Shown here piece after piece: positions 43,369 to 52,031 of a stretch of DNA of 64,000 nucleotides (its first letter is position 1; every line of letters begins with the position of its first letter). This DNA is from Peribacillus frigoritolerans (GTDB taxonomy: Bacteria; Bacillota; Bacilli; Bacillales; DSM-1321), in contig NZ_KV440950.1 in the NCBI RefSeq assembly GCF_001636405.1, positions 891,712 through 955,711 on the forward strand. The letters are read 5' to 3'. The notes below the pieces were generated by a model. The model was given only the letters and a program-made list of their open reading frames with translations. It had not been told where the DNA came from and made no database searches. The translations under genes and the position numbers were made by a program.

Positions 43369-44051
43369 TAGAAGTAAAAAAGATCTCCAAGAATTATGGA
43401 CGGAAAAAGATCTTGGATGATGTTTCATTTACAGCCAATAAAGGCGAAGTCACTTGTCTGATCGGGATAAATGGTGTCGGTAAAACGACTACACTCAAAG
43501 CGATCATGGGCTTGACGCCATATAAAGGTGAAATCCTGATCGATGATCAAAAGATGACAAAGGACAGTTATGAAAAAATCACCTTCATTCCGGACGCACC
43601 AACCATGCTTCCGCAAATGACCATTAAACAGGCCATGGTTTTCATGTCGGATTTCTATACGTCCTGGAATCCGGAAAGAGCTAACCAGCTAATGGGATTT
43701 TTCAAGCTTAAAGAGGAGAATCGCATTTCGGAATTGTCAAAAGGGAATACAGCTAAGCTCAACCTGATGCTTGGTTTGTCCCTTGACGTCGATTATGTAC
43801 TGATGGACGAACCATTTTCGGGAATCGATATGTTTAGCCGCGAGCAAATTGCCGATGTCTTTGCGAGCCACCTGATTGAAGATAGAGGAGTCATCATCAC
43901 GACCCATGAAATCGGTGATATTGAACATTTGATCGATAAGGTCATTTTATTGGATAACGGTTCAGTGCTTAAAGAGTTCAATACAGAAGAAATGCGGGAA
44001 GAGGAAGGAAAATCGGTAGTCGATGTAATGAGAGAGGTGTATCAATCATGA
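43365..44051 (+). CDS. ABC transporter ATP-binding protein (YtrB-like)
   Basis: 228 residues. Walker A GINGVGKT (34-41), signature LSKGN, Walker B YVLMDEPFSGID and the switch His in ITTHEIGDIEHL. Works with the permease encoded next, with which it overlaps by 4 bp. Likely exports or senses an envelope-acting compound, by analogy to YtrBCDEF and BcrAB. Confidence 0.92.
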   Translation: MIEVKKISKNYGRKKILDDVSFTANKGEVTCLIGINGVGKTTTLKAIMGLTPYKGEILIDDQKMTKDSYEKITFIPDAPTMLPQMTIKQAMVFMSDFYTSWNPERANQLMGFFKLKEENRISELSKGNTAKLNLMLGLSLDVDYVLMDEPFSGIDMFSREQIADVFASHLIEDRGVIITTHEIGDIEHLIDKVILLDNGSVLKEFNTEEMREEEGKSVVDVMREVYQS

Positions 44052-44875
44052 TGCGATATATAAAACTAGTGAACTTTGAAATCAACCGTTTCAGTAAAAT
44101 CTATCTTAGCTTATTGTTGATAACCTTAGTTTCGCAATTTGCTGGGGTGATCATCGTGACGAAGAGCCTTCTTAATGATGCCAGGGATATCATGAAAGAA
44201 GAAAGACTATCTGAAGCCGCTTATATTACCAATTATGGAGGCATTGATTTTAACCATATCGCCAATAGCCTCTTGTTTGTAGGACCGATAGCGCTGAGTG
44301 CGGTTGCCCTTATTTTTTACATTTTCCTTATTTGGTATCGTGATTGGTTTGGAAAGAATACGTTCATTTATCGTCTATTGATTTTACCGACATCCAGATT
44401 ATCGATCTACCTTTCAAAAGCTACGTCCATCTTCCTGATGGTATTAGGGTTGATTGCTTTCCAAATCATCATTTTACCTATGGAAAATGCCCTATTTAAT
44501 TCAAATGTGCCGGAAGCGCTCTTGAGTGAAATGTCAATTTCTACTATCACGATAGCCAATCCGATTTTGTCATTGATCATCCCAAGCACATTCACGCAAT
44601 TCCTGATTTCCTATGGCATCGGTCTTATGATCATGTCGATATTATTCACGGCGATCATGTTTGAAAGAAGTTTCCGCATAAAAGGAATCATAATGGGCTT
44701 GTTATATTGCGGAATCGCTGCTGTGTTGTTTTTAGCCCCAGTTTTAATGGAAATCGGGAATTTCTATTTCTATCCTAATGAATTATTTGGCATGATGCTC
44801 GCAATAGGGATCATTTTGACAGGATTATCGGTGTGGCTTGGTGCTTGGTTATTGAAAAATCGCGTTACCGTATAA
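44048..44875 (+). CDS. ABC-2 type permease
   Basis: 275 residues with six membrane helices. ABC-2 layout with the large extracellular loop after helix 1 (about residues 40-70). Overlaps the ATPase by 4 bp. Specificity unknown; envelope-antibiotic or lipid transport is inferred from the regulator type. Confidence 0.85.
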   Translation: MMRYIKLVNFEINRFSKIYLSLLLITLVSQFAGVIIVTKSLLNDARDIMKEERLSEAAYITNYGGIDFNHIANSLLFVGPIALSAVALIFYIFLIWYRDWFGKNTFIYRLLILPTSRLSIYLSKATSIFLMVLGLIAFQIIILPMENALFNSNVPEALLSEMSISTITIANPILSLIIPSTFTQFLISYGIGLMIMSILFTAIMFERSFRIKGIIMGLLYCGIAAVLFLAPVLMEIGNFYFYPNELFGMMLAIGIILTGLSVWLGAWLLKNRVTV

Positions 44876-44899
44876 CAACTTTAAAGGAGAGTGAACAAG

Positions 44900-46111
44900 G
44901 TGAAACGTTATTTATGCAGCATCATTATTGGAATGGTTGTCATCTTAAGCATCGGGACCTATTATGTCAAAGTAGCTTCCTCCGCTTCCAGCCTTCCAAA
45001 GTATACGTTCAAGACACTGGAAGGCAGCGATAAAGAGCTTGATCCGGTGATCATAAATGCTACGCTTCAAAATGGCGGTGCATTTTATGAACCATTAACA
45101 ATTGAATCCAATACAACGACATATGCCAGCGAAAGGTCTTACTTGGAGAACTTAACTGGAAGACAAGATCATCTAATTGAAAGATTGGTAAAAGAACATC
45201 GTTCATTTATGCGTGGCAAGGATTCCATTAGTTCTTTATATGAAGACGATGATTTTCTTGCTTACGCATGGGTGAATAGCGAATATACAAAGAGCGGGAA
45301 TATGGAAGCAAAGTTTGATATCGGTTTACTGGAAAAGAAAGATGAAGAGGAAACCTCTTTCCAAATTGAACTTCCGAATCAAGAGAGAATCATGAATATT
45401 GATGTCAGGGATGTGCAATTGGTCCATTCAAAAATTCAGGTTTTAACGATGATTGATGTGAATTCCAACAATGAGAAGCAGACAAAAGAGGTTCATCTGT
45501 ATACGATCGATGTAGCCAATAAAAAAGTCTTGAGCGATAAAACCCTTGTATCTGAAACCTTTACTGACCCTAATCAAGTTGATTTTGAGATGCCAATCGA
45601 TGTTGCCCCCTCACAGCCAAACAGCATGGTATTCATTTCGGTAAATAAAGGGGTAAATCATGAGGATGGCTTTAAGGAAAAACTAAAGGAAAGCAAGCTT
45701 TTATCTTATAATTATGAAACGGAAAAATTAGAAACGGTTAAAAAAGGACCACTTAGCCTGGACGTGGCTAGATCAGGATATGCAGACGGAAAAAACCTTT
45801 ATGCAGTTGAAATGAAATCAGGTAAATATCGCATTAAAACATTTGACCTCAGCAGTCAAACATTAACGAGTGACACCGAGCTGGATATAGCTGCTAATAA
45901 AGAAGAGCAATATACCGCTGCCTTTAAGAACGGGCGTGTGTACTTCCTATTGAACGGAATGAATCAGGAAGGCTTATTTACATACCAGCCTGCCAAACTT
46001 CTGATTGCAGATATAAAGACTGGAAAGACTTTATATAAAGGTGAAACAGTCATAAATAAAAAGAACAGCAAAAGTTTTGAACTTTATATCGAAGACCTGG
46101 AAATAAAATAA
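44900..46111 (+). CDS. membrane-anchored extracellular protein of the ABC operon
   Basis: About 403 residues: one N-terminal membrane helix (about 5-25), then a large hydrophilic extracellular region predicted to be beta-rich, with repeated blocks that suggest a propeller (for example KVLSDKTLVSETFTDP and YNYETEKLETVKKG). AAAGGAGA directly before a GTG at 44891 makes the second GTG at 44900 the better start. No family recognised. The operon position suggests an accessory or sensor part of the ABC system. Confidence 0.75.
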   Translation: MKRYLCSIIIGMVVILSIGTYYVKVASSASSLPKYTFKTLEGSDKELDPVIINATLQNGGAFYEPLTIESNTTTYASERSYLENLTGRQDHLIERLVKEHRSFMRGKDSISSLYEDDDFLAYAWVNSEYTKSGNMEAKFDIGLLEKKDEEETSFQIELPNQERIMNIDVRDVQLVHSKIQVLTMIDVNSNNEKQTKEVHLYTIDVANKKVLSDKTLVSETFTDPNQVDFEMPIDVAPSQPNSMVFISVNKGVNHEDGFKEKLKESKLLSYNYETEKLETVKKGPLSLDVARSGYADGKNLYAVEMKSGKYRIKTFDLSSQTLTSDTELDIAANKEEQYTAAFKNGRVYFLLNGMNQEGLFTYQPAKLLIADIKTGKTLYKGETVINKKNSKSFELYIEDLEIK

Positions 46112-46136
46112 GGACCTACTATAGCTAGAAGCTGTT

Positions 46137-46182
46137 AAATGAAAAAGGGATATCCTCCAATGGGATATCCCTTTTTTCATTT
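46137..46182. terminator. bidirectional terminator
   Basis: AAATGAAAAAGGGATATCC and GGGATATCCC with T-rich flank form a strong hairpin across TCCAAT between the ABC operon and the MFS gene. Confidence 0.85.
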
Positions 46183-47380
46183 AAATGGAAGCCAAGTTCG
46201 TTCTGGCTGTACGTTCCTTCTTGCCGTGCAGGAAGTGGTAAAGGACGGAGGTCAAGATGACCACAACGCCCAAGATGACATAAAGTGTGCTGTAACCTGT
46301 TACCGGAATGATGAATCCCAGAATATAAGGGCCGAATCCAAGTCCTGCATCAAGCATGATAAAGAAGGTGGACGTTGCCATCCCCATTCGGTGAGGCGGT
46401 GTCAGTTTAACGGCAATCGCCTGAGAGCTTGATTGCATATTACCGAATCCAAGGCCAATGAGGAAACCAGCTGCCAGTAAAGTGAAACTATTGGTTGTCA
46501 TGCTTAGAAGCAGCAAGCCGACTCCGAAAATAATGAAAGCCGGATACATAATGAAGTTCGATCCTTTCCGGTCCATCAATGGTCCTGAGAAAGGACGTGA
46601 TATCAATACGGCTACTGCGTACACTACAAAGAAGAAGCTTGCCGTATTGACCAGATCGATTTCGATGGCATAGAAACTGATGAAAGAAAGGACACTGGAA
46701 TAACAGAATGCCAATAACAGAGTGATGATTGAAATGGGCAGTGCCTTAGGTTCAATGAAATTGGAAAGCTTGAATCCTTTGCTTTCCGTAACTTTTGCCG
46801 TCACTTTCAATGCCGGGACATACAGGAAGAATGCTGTAATAAGGGAGATCACCCCTAATGCCAGGCAGAAGCTGAAAATGACTTGGAAGCTTGTATGTTG
46901 GGCCATATAAAGACCGATGAAAGGACCGATAGCCGTCGCAAGTGTTGCGCTCATGCTGTAATAGCCGATGCCTTCACCCTTTCGTGTCGGCGGAATGATC
47001 TGCGCGACGATCGTGCCTGTCGCAGTACTTGCCATCCCCATTGCCATCCCATGGATCAGGCGGTTAACAAGCAGGAAGCCGATTCCAAGGTCCACGAAAT
47101 AAAGAATTGTTGTCAAAGTGAAAAAGATCAAACCTATGAATAACGTTTTCTTGCGGCCGATTGAATCAATGAAACGGCCAATGAACAGGCGTCCGATCAA
47201 CGTCCCGATAATAAAAATTCCCGATATGAGTCCGGCTTCACTTGTAGAAGCATCCAATTCATTAACAGCATAGATGGCAAGTGTCACCATCAGTAAATAA
47301 AAGATTAATGTTATGAAAAAATTGATGGACGAAACGATGACAAAGTCCTTCGTCCACAGTCTGGTTCTGGATTGATCCAT
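46181..47380 (-). CDS. MFS transporter (drug-efflux-like)
   Basis: 399 residues, 12 membrane helices. The MFS motif A region appears as GRLFIGRFIDSIGRKKTL between helices 2 and 3. It lies 12 bp downstream of a MarR regulator in the same direction, the usual arrangement for a multidrug or toxic-compound exporter under MarR control. Substrate unknown. Confidence 0.9.
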   Translation of the reverse strand: MDQSRTRLWTKDFVIVSSINFFITLIFYLLMVTLAIYAVNELDASTSEAGLISGIFIIGTLIGRLFIGRFIDSIGRKKTLFIGLIFFTLTTILYFVDLGIGFLLVNRLIHGMAMGMASTATGTIVAQIIPPTRKGEGIGYYSMSATLATAIGPFIGLYMAQHTSFQVIFSFCLALGVISLITAFFLYVPALKVTAKVTESKGFKLSNFIEPKALPISIITLLLAFCYSSVLSFISFYAIEIDLVNTASFFFVVYAVAVLISRPFSGPLMDRKGSNFIMYPAFIIFGVGLLLLSMTTNSFTLLAAGFLIGLGFGNMQSSSQAIAVKLTPPHRMGMATSTFFIMLDAGLGFGPYILGFIIPVTGYSTLYVILGVVVILTSVLYHFLHGKKERTARTNLASI

Positions 47381-47392
47381 GTTATTATCTCC

Positions 47393-47821
47393 TTACTTTA
47401 AAATGTTATTTCTAATTTCGCCCATGATGCGTATGGCAGCGAGTTGTTCCTCTTCCGTGATCCCTTTCAAGATATCCTGTTCATATTGATCGATTGTCAC
47501 GCGGACTTCGCTGTAGACCTTTTTGCCAAGCTCCGTAAGCCGCATCCTTTTCTCGCGTTTATCTTTGCTTGGCACATGCTCGACATACCCCAGCTCTTCC
47601 AAGCGGGCAATGGTCCTCGTAATCGTGGGTTTCTCCACGCTTTGGTAATTGGCAAGCTCTACAAGCGTCGCCGAACCATAATTGTTCAAGTAATACAAAA
47701 TGGACCATTGCGCCCTGTGTAAATCATGCTTGTTCAGCTGGATATTAAGATTATTTTCAAACGGCCGGTACAGCAGCAATAATTGCTGAAAGAATTTTTG
47801 GAAAGTCTTTATCAGAAACAC
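47393..47821 (-). CDS. MarR-family transcriptional regulator
   Basis: 142 residues with a winged helix-turn-helix (GSATLVELANYQSVEKPTITRTIARLEELGYVEH, quoted as ELANYQSVEKPTITRTI) and a basic wing SKDKREKRMRLTELG. Dimeric repressor released by small ligands. GTG start. Likely represses itself and the MFS gene through the inverted repeat at 47834. Confidence 0.9.
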   Translation of the reverse strand: MFLIKTFQKFFQQLLLLYRPFENNLNIQLNKHDLHRAQWSILYYLNNYGSATLVELANYQSVEKPTITRTIARLEELGYVEHVPSKDKREKRMRLTELGKKVYSEVRVTIDQYEQDILKGITEEEQLAAIRIMGEIRNNILK

Positions 47822-47833
47822 CTCTTATCAATA

Positions 47834-47872
47834 TATAGTTATCATGAGTAATCGTTACCCTGAGTAACTATA
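47834..47872. promoter_or_regulatory. candidate MarR operator
   Basis: TATAGTTA and TAACTATA form the outer arms; GAGTAA/TTAC-type half sites recur between them, just upstream of the MarR start codon. Confidence 0.55.
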
Positions 47873-47975
47873 ATACCAAAATAAATCCATTATGTCCACT
47901 CGGATTTGTGTTGTTTGTTTAATCAGGTTTTTAGTTAAATGAATGGGAATATAGGAATAGGAGATGATGTGAAGC

Positions 47976-48377
47976 ATGAATAAATCTATGATCGCGTTAA
48001 TTGCCGCAGCAACAATGCTAACTGCTTGCAATAATGACAAAGCCAATGAAAATGAGGAAAAATCTGTCCAAACAACGAATGAAAATCAAACCGAAACTGA
48101 AAATGAACAACAAAAACAAGCCACGCAAACAGAAACTCAAACAAGTCCTAAACATGGGAAGTGGTCTTCTTTGCCCGAATATGACAAAATCATCGAGGAA
48201 ATCGGCAATGAAGACTATACTTTCAATAAGGAAACGGATAACGATGGTAAACGGGTATTCCTTATTGAACTTAATGGTGAAAAACAATATAAATCTGTTT
48301 TCGTCAAAAATACCAACCGCCTGAAAATTATCAAAATAAATAGCGGCGGAGAGGTTTATGACGGAATCATAAAATAA
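47976..48377 (+). CDS. small lipoprotein of unknown function
   Basis: 133 residues. Signal peptide with lipobox LTAC (Cys 18), then a Gln/Glu/Thr-rich linker (about 20-60) and a C-terminal folded part (GKWSSLPEYDKIIEEIGNED and onward). No family recognised. GGAG lies before the ATG. Probably surface-attached. It is followed without a gap by a VOC-family fragment in the same frame. Confidence 0.7.
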   Translation: MNKSMIALIAAATMLTACNNDKANENEEKSVQTTNENQTETENEQQKQATQTETQTSPKHGKWSSLPEYDKIIEEIGNEDYTFNKETDNDGKRVFLIELNGEKQYKSVFVKNTNRLKIIKINSGGEVYDGIIK

Positions 48378-48611
48378 GTGGACCTGCGCTTAAGCGTTGG
48401 TTTTGATGGAGGGGCGGGGAAATGGCTGCATTACCTCTCGTGGGGGGAGTGGTCGGTCCGGCAACAGGTTGATGAGATCGCCAGAAAGTTAAGGGGGAGA
48501 GGAGTTACCACCCTTTATGCCGACAAGCATCCTTTTGCCGGCGGGAAGGATCATTATGCCTTATATTTCGAGGATCCCGATCGGATGAAGGTCGAACTCG
48601 TGGCCCCTTAG
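48378..48611 (+). pseudogene. C-terminal remnant of a VOC (glyoxalase/bleomycin-resistance) protein
   Basis: About 77 codons ending HYALYFEDPDRMKVELVAP, a typical VOC C-terminal strand with its metal-ligand Glu. VOC proteins are usually 120-150 residues, so the N-terminal half is missing. The frame begins right after the lipoprotein stop with no ribosome site of its own. I read it as the leftover of a deleted gene; translation by readthrough is unlikely. Confidence 0.6.
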
Positions 48612-49252
48612 CAATAGTTGGCATAGCTATAATGGCGGTTATGTCCATCCTTCCCTTTCTCAGGTTCGGGTTCTGGGTCAAGTGAAAAGGCCTCGATCAA
48701 TATAAATGCACCGAAAACTTGGGTCCAGCTGCCTAGTAAAAGAATATGTTCTCCCAACCGTACTTTTTCATTTAAAATGAAAATATTTCCGACCGATTCC
48801 AAAAAAGAACCGGCTGCAATGAGTCCATTTCCCTTGATCTCAAAAGAACGTGAAATGGTCTCCTCAGTCAGCGATGCCCCGAATGTTTCAAAAGCGGCAC
48901 CCAGGCCTTGGATTCCACTGCCGATTGCATCGGTCCTGGTGCCCTCTTCCACTGAACCACTCAACTGCATATCTATTCCAACTGCATTTGCGATATTGCC
49001 AATGGCCTCAAGCCAAGCACCGAAAATGAAATAGGTTTCCGAACGTTCATTTTCCGGGGTCAGCATTTTCGAACGTCCGATTGCTTGCAGCGAATTTCCA
49101 ACGGCTTCAATGCCATTCCCTTTGAGGACGAGATCTTTTCCGAGGTCAGTGCTCGTTAAAGTTTGCCGGGTTTGCCCGATTGCACCTACAAGTGTGCCGA
49201 TGCCGAGTAACCATGCTCCTGAAATAAGGAGGTCATCTCCATGAGTGATCAT
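48608..49252 (-). CDS. repetitive Gly-rich protein, DUF6944-like
   Basis: 214 residues built from about ten units of the kind GNGIEAVGNSLQAIG, GAWLEAIGNIANAVG, GSGIQGLGAAFETFG and GNGLIAAGSFLESVG. The pattern G-x-x-h-x-x-h-G predicts stacked amphipathic helices. I recall this as the DUF6944 repetitive family of Bacillus; function unknown. No signal peptide or clear membrane helix. The C-terminus is charged and ends in Tyr/His. It may be spore- or surface-related, but this is a guess. Confidence 0.65.
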   Translation of the reverse strand: MITHGDDLLISGAWLLGIGTLVGAIGQTRQTLTSTDLGKDLVLKGNGIEAVGNSLQAIGRSKMLTPENERSETYFIFGAWLEAIGNIANAVGIDMQLSGSVEEGTRTDAIGSGIQGLGAAFETFGASLTEETISRSFEIKGNGLIAAGSFLESVGNIFILNEKVRLGEHILLLGSWTQVFGAFILIEAFSLDPEPEPEKGKDGHNRHYSYANYC

Positions 49253-49386
49253 ATCTCAAACGCTCCTTAAAAGTGGTTAGATTATATTATTCAGGATACA
49301 GTGTTTGTTTACATATTGCTTTATCACTTTAGGTCTGGTTGAAAATTACCCATATATTGGTATAATGGTAGCTGGAGGAGATGATT

Positions 49387-49869
49387 TTGACTTTTAAACA
49401 TTTTTTGCAAATGATTATCGCAGCACTTTTCTTTATGGTTTTTACGTTTTGTACCTGGTATGAAGGAAGCGAAATTCTGGATAGACCTTGGGAATGGAAG
49501 CATTCCACGTATTTCACACACATAAATGATGAACAGGCGATAGAGGCAGATGATATTTCGAATTTTGATCATTTCGTGTATGCCGCAAAATTCAAACCGT
49601 TATTTCCACTTCTTATGATCCTAGCCGCATCGTACATCATCATACTTTTGGGATATATCCTGTTCAAAAGAAGGATTAAAAAAATGGCCCTATTCTTGTT
49701 GGGATTTGGAGTCCTTTTTCTGTTTTCAAGCGGTTATGTATCCAATTCCCCGACTGTTGGAGGAAATGTCTTTCAAGCATTTTTTCTTATAGGCGGAATG
49801 ATAGCGATAATGGCTGCAGCCCTCTATTATTATCGGATGCCAAGAGGATTCAATACGTTCATGAAGTAA
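49387..49869 (+). CDS. membrane protein, YjdJ/DUF4306-like
   Basis: About 160 residues. A first membrane helix (about 5-22) ends in the recognisable TWYEGSEILDRPWEWKHST, shared with B. subtilis YjdJ; three more helices follow (about 75-97, 102-120, 128-148). Function unknown. GGAGGAG directly abuts an ATG at 49381, so a TTG at 49387 fits better. Terminator downstream. Confidence 0.65.
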   Translation: MTFKHFLQMIIAALFFMVFTFCTWYEGSEILDRPWEWKHSTYFTHINDEQAIEADDISNFDHFVYAAKFKPLFPLLMILAASYIIILLGYILFKRRIKKMALFLLGFGVLFLFSSGYVSNSPTVGGNVFQAFFLIGGMIAIMAAALYYYRMPRGFNTFMK

Positions 49870-49871
49870 GC

Positions 49872-49898
49872 AAAGCTGCTGATGACGCAGCTTTTTTT
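49872..49898 (+). terminator. terminator of the YjdJ-like gene
   Basis: AAAGCTGC and GCAGCTTT pair across TGATGAC; eight T residues. Confidence 0.85.
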
Positions 49899-49989
49899 TG
49901 CAAATTGTTGACACAAAATAACGAAAAATAATAGTCATTTTCGCTAAATTCTTAGATTGAACTTCACTGTAATGTAGTTTATAGTTAAG

Positions 49990-50018
49990 TCGAAATTTAG
50001 TAGACCAGTTGCTATAAT
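49990..50018 (+). promoter_or_regulatory. possible promoter of the pentapeptide-repeat gene
   Basis: TATAAT at 50013-50018 with TCGAAA 17 bp upstream (four of six). Confidence 0.4.
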
Positions 50019-50084
50019 ACCGGCGATGAACCCCTATCGATTGGATAAACCAGTGATTGAAGAATAAAGCGAAAAGGTGATAAT

Positions 50085-50732
50085 ATGTCAGGCAAAATCA
50101 AAATTGAACAGCCAAAGATCCCCCAAGACTTAACACAAGCGAACTTTCAGGAAATATATTATCAAGATGAGCCTTATCTTGAGTCCTGTATCATAACCAA
50201 CTGCACGATCGATAGAGAAAAAATGGACAAAATCGTTTTATCACAGGTTGTTTTTAAAAATGTGACATTCAGTGATGTATCATTCAGGAATATCGAGCTG
50301 ACGGATGTCATCTTTGATCATTGCGATTTAACGAATGCCGATTTCATGGGCGGCTCTATTCATCGTGTGGAATTCAAAGAGTCCAAACTTTTAGGCATTA
50401 ACCTTTCTGACGCAAGCTTAGGGAATGTCCTCTTTGAGAATTGCAACCTGAATTTAAGTGCCTTTGGTTATTCCAGTTTAAAGCAAGTGAGATTCGATCA
50501 TTGCTCATTGGAAAGTGCTGATTATTATGAGTGTAAATTAATTAAAGTGAAGTTCGAAACATGCAGATTAAATGAAGTGAACTTTTCCCGGACACCGCTC
50601 AAGGGAATTGATATTAGCAGTTCTGCCTTTCAAAGGATTACCGTATCCCCGGAAGATTTAAAAGGATGCGAAGTTTCCCCGGACCAAGCGATAGTCTTTG
50701 CAGCCATGCTTGGACTGAAAATTAAAGAGTGA
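50085..50732 (+). CDS. pentapeptide-repeat protein
   Basis: 215 residues. About 28-180 are tandem A(D/N)LXX-type repeats: VVFKNVTFSDVSFRNIELTD, CDLTNADFMGGS, CNLNLSAFGYSS and so on, giving a right-handed quadrilateral beta-helix. Some such proteins (Qnr, MfpA) protect DNA gyrase from quinolones by mimicking DNA; the C-terminal part here is short and net charge is unclear, so that role is only possible. AAAGGTG before the ATG. Confidence 0.85.
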   Translation: MSGKIKIEQPKIPQDLTQANFQEIYYQDEPYLESCIITNCTIDREKMDKIVLSQVVFKNVTFSDVSFRNIELTDVIFDHCDLTNADFMGGSIHRVEFKESKLLGINLSDASLGNVLFENCNLNLSAFGYSSLKQVRFDHCSLESADYYECKLIKVKFETCRLNEVNFSRTPLKGIDISSSAFQRITVSPEDLKGCEVSPDQAIVFAAMLGLKIKE

Positions 50733-50756
50733 ACCTTTCAATAAGGCTGAAGCGAG

Positions 50757-50783
50757 GGGCCGCCGAATTTGGCGGTCCTTTTT
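50757..50783 (+). terminator. terminator of the pentapeptide-repeat gene
   Basis: GGGCCGCC and GGCGGTCC (one G.T) across GAATTT, then CTTTTTG. Confidence 0.75.
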
Positions 50784-50900
50784 GAGTTATTTGTGGTGAA
50801 TATAGGTAGAGTGAATAAAATGATATGTATTGAAAAGTACGGAATCTTTGCACAAATGCAGTATTGCTTTACAATATTTGTTAAGTGGAAGGGGGATTGA

Positions 50901-51590
50901 ATGTTGATTATCAATAAGGTCACTTTGTATGGTCATGCCTGGAATGAAATGAGGAATTTTTATGTTGATGTGTTAGGATTTGAGTTACTATCAAGTACGG
51001 ATGATGCTTTTGAAATTAAGGCAGGGGAAAGTGTGCTTGAAATCAAAAAATATCATCACAAAGATAAGCCCTTTTACCATTTTGCCATGAACATTCCGAC
51101 CAATTTATTTATTTCGGCAAAAGCATGGGCGAAATCAAAAGTGGAATTGACCAGGGAAGAGGATGATGACGAAGTTTATTTCAGCTTTTTAGACGCACAG
51201 TCTTTTTATTTTTTAGACCCTTCAGGCAACATTGTCGAGTTCATATCGAGATATTCCGTATCACCCGAATCTGCGGCCGAGTCTTTTTCAGCTCAAAACG
51301 TCCTGTGCATCAGTGAAATAAACATTACGACAGATGAAGTCAGGGCTTTGGGGAATCGGTTGATCAGCAATGGTGTGCCAGTAAGGAATGGTGAAGCGAT
51401 AAGAGAAGATGGATTGAATTTCATGGGTGAACATGAAGCAGGTTCGTTTTTACTTTTAGGTCCAAGGAAACGGCGTTGGATTTTCTCGGATAAAGAGTCG
51501 GAAACCTTTCCACTTTCGCTAGTCATAAATCAACATCTATATATTTCATTGGATGGCGAAGGATTTATGGAAATGAAAAAGGTGGAATGA
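50901..51590 (+). CDS. VOC-fold protein (glyoxalase/CppA-like)
   Basis: 229 residues with two paired beta-alpha-beta modules. LYGHAWNEMRNFYVDVLGFELL is a standard VOC opening and YFLDPSGNIVEFISR the closing strand with the metal-type Glu. A second, shorter half (about 130-200) resembles CppA C-terminal parts. GGGGG before the ATG. Substrate unknown. The next 78 bases to 51668 show no feature. Confidence 0.75.
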   Translation: MLIINKVTLYGHAWNEMRNFYVDVLGFELLSSTDDAFEIKAGESVLEIKKYHHKDKPFYHFAMNIPTNLFISAKAWAKSKVELTREEDDDEVYFSFLDAQSFYFLDPSGNIVEFISRYSVSPESAAESFSAQNVLCISEINITTDEVRALGNRLISNGVPVRNGEAIREDGLNFMGEHEAGSFLLLGPRKRRWIFSDKESETFPLSLVINQHLYISLDGEGFMEMKKVE

Positions 51591-51668
51591 TGTAGATTTA
51601 TATTTTGGCAATAAAGTAGAAGCAGGGCTGCCTTTCATTGTGTATATATAAACCAGCATTTATTCTCT

Positions 51669-51907
51669 TTAATGATGCCAGTCCTCCAAATGTTGATTAG
51701 CTGTATATAACTTAATAAATTCACTGAAATTATCAATATAGAAAGCTACATAACCACAATTTTGGCATACAGATGCTTTAGGGTTGCAGAAACACAATTG
51801 AAAAGTCCTTTCTTTTGGCTAATCTTAATTCCATTCATTTCGCCTAGTACATTTACTTTGCATTCATCTATCATTTCAGTTTGGCACTGATTACAAATTC
51901 TTTTCAT
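51669..51907 (-). pseudogene. small zinc-ribbon protein gene with a frameshift
   Basis: The frame starts MKRICNQCQTEMIDEC with GGAGTG upstream and reaches a stop at about 51746. The second zinc pair follows in another frame: KASVCQNCGYVAFYIDNFSE and onward to a stop at 51669. Joined, the two halves give the C-x-x-C ... C-x-x-C layout of a short zinc-ribbon family seen in Bacillus. One base appears lost or gained near 51785. Either the gene is broken or the assembly has an indel. Confidence 0.7.
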
Positions 51908-52031
51908 TAAAAAACACTCCTTTTTCATTTGAAAATTACTTAAACAGGAATACCACAATTCGATTTATTTTAACATAAATATCCAAAAGTCATTATGAAA
52001 TTTTGAATTACATAACCCAAGGAGCAAAGCC

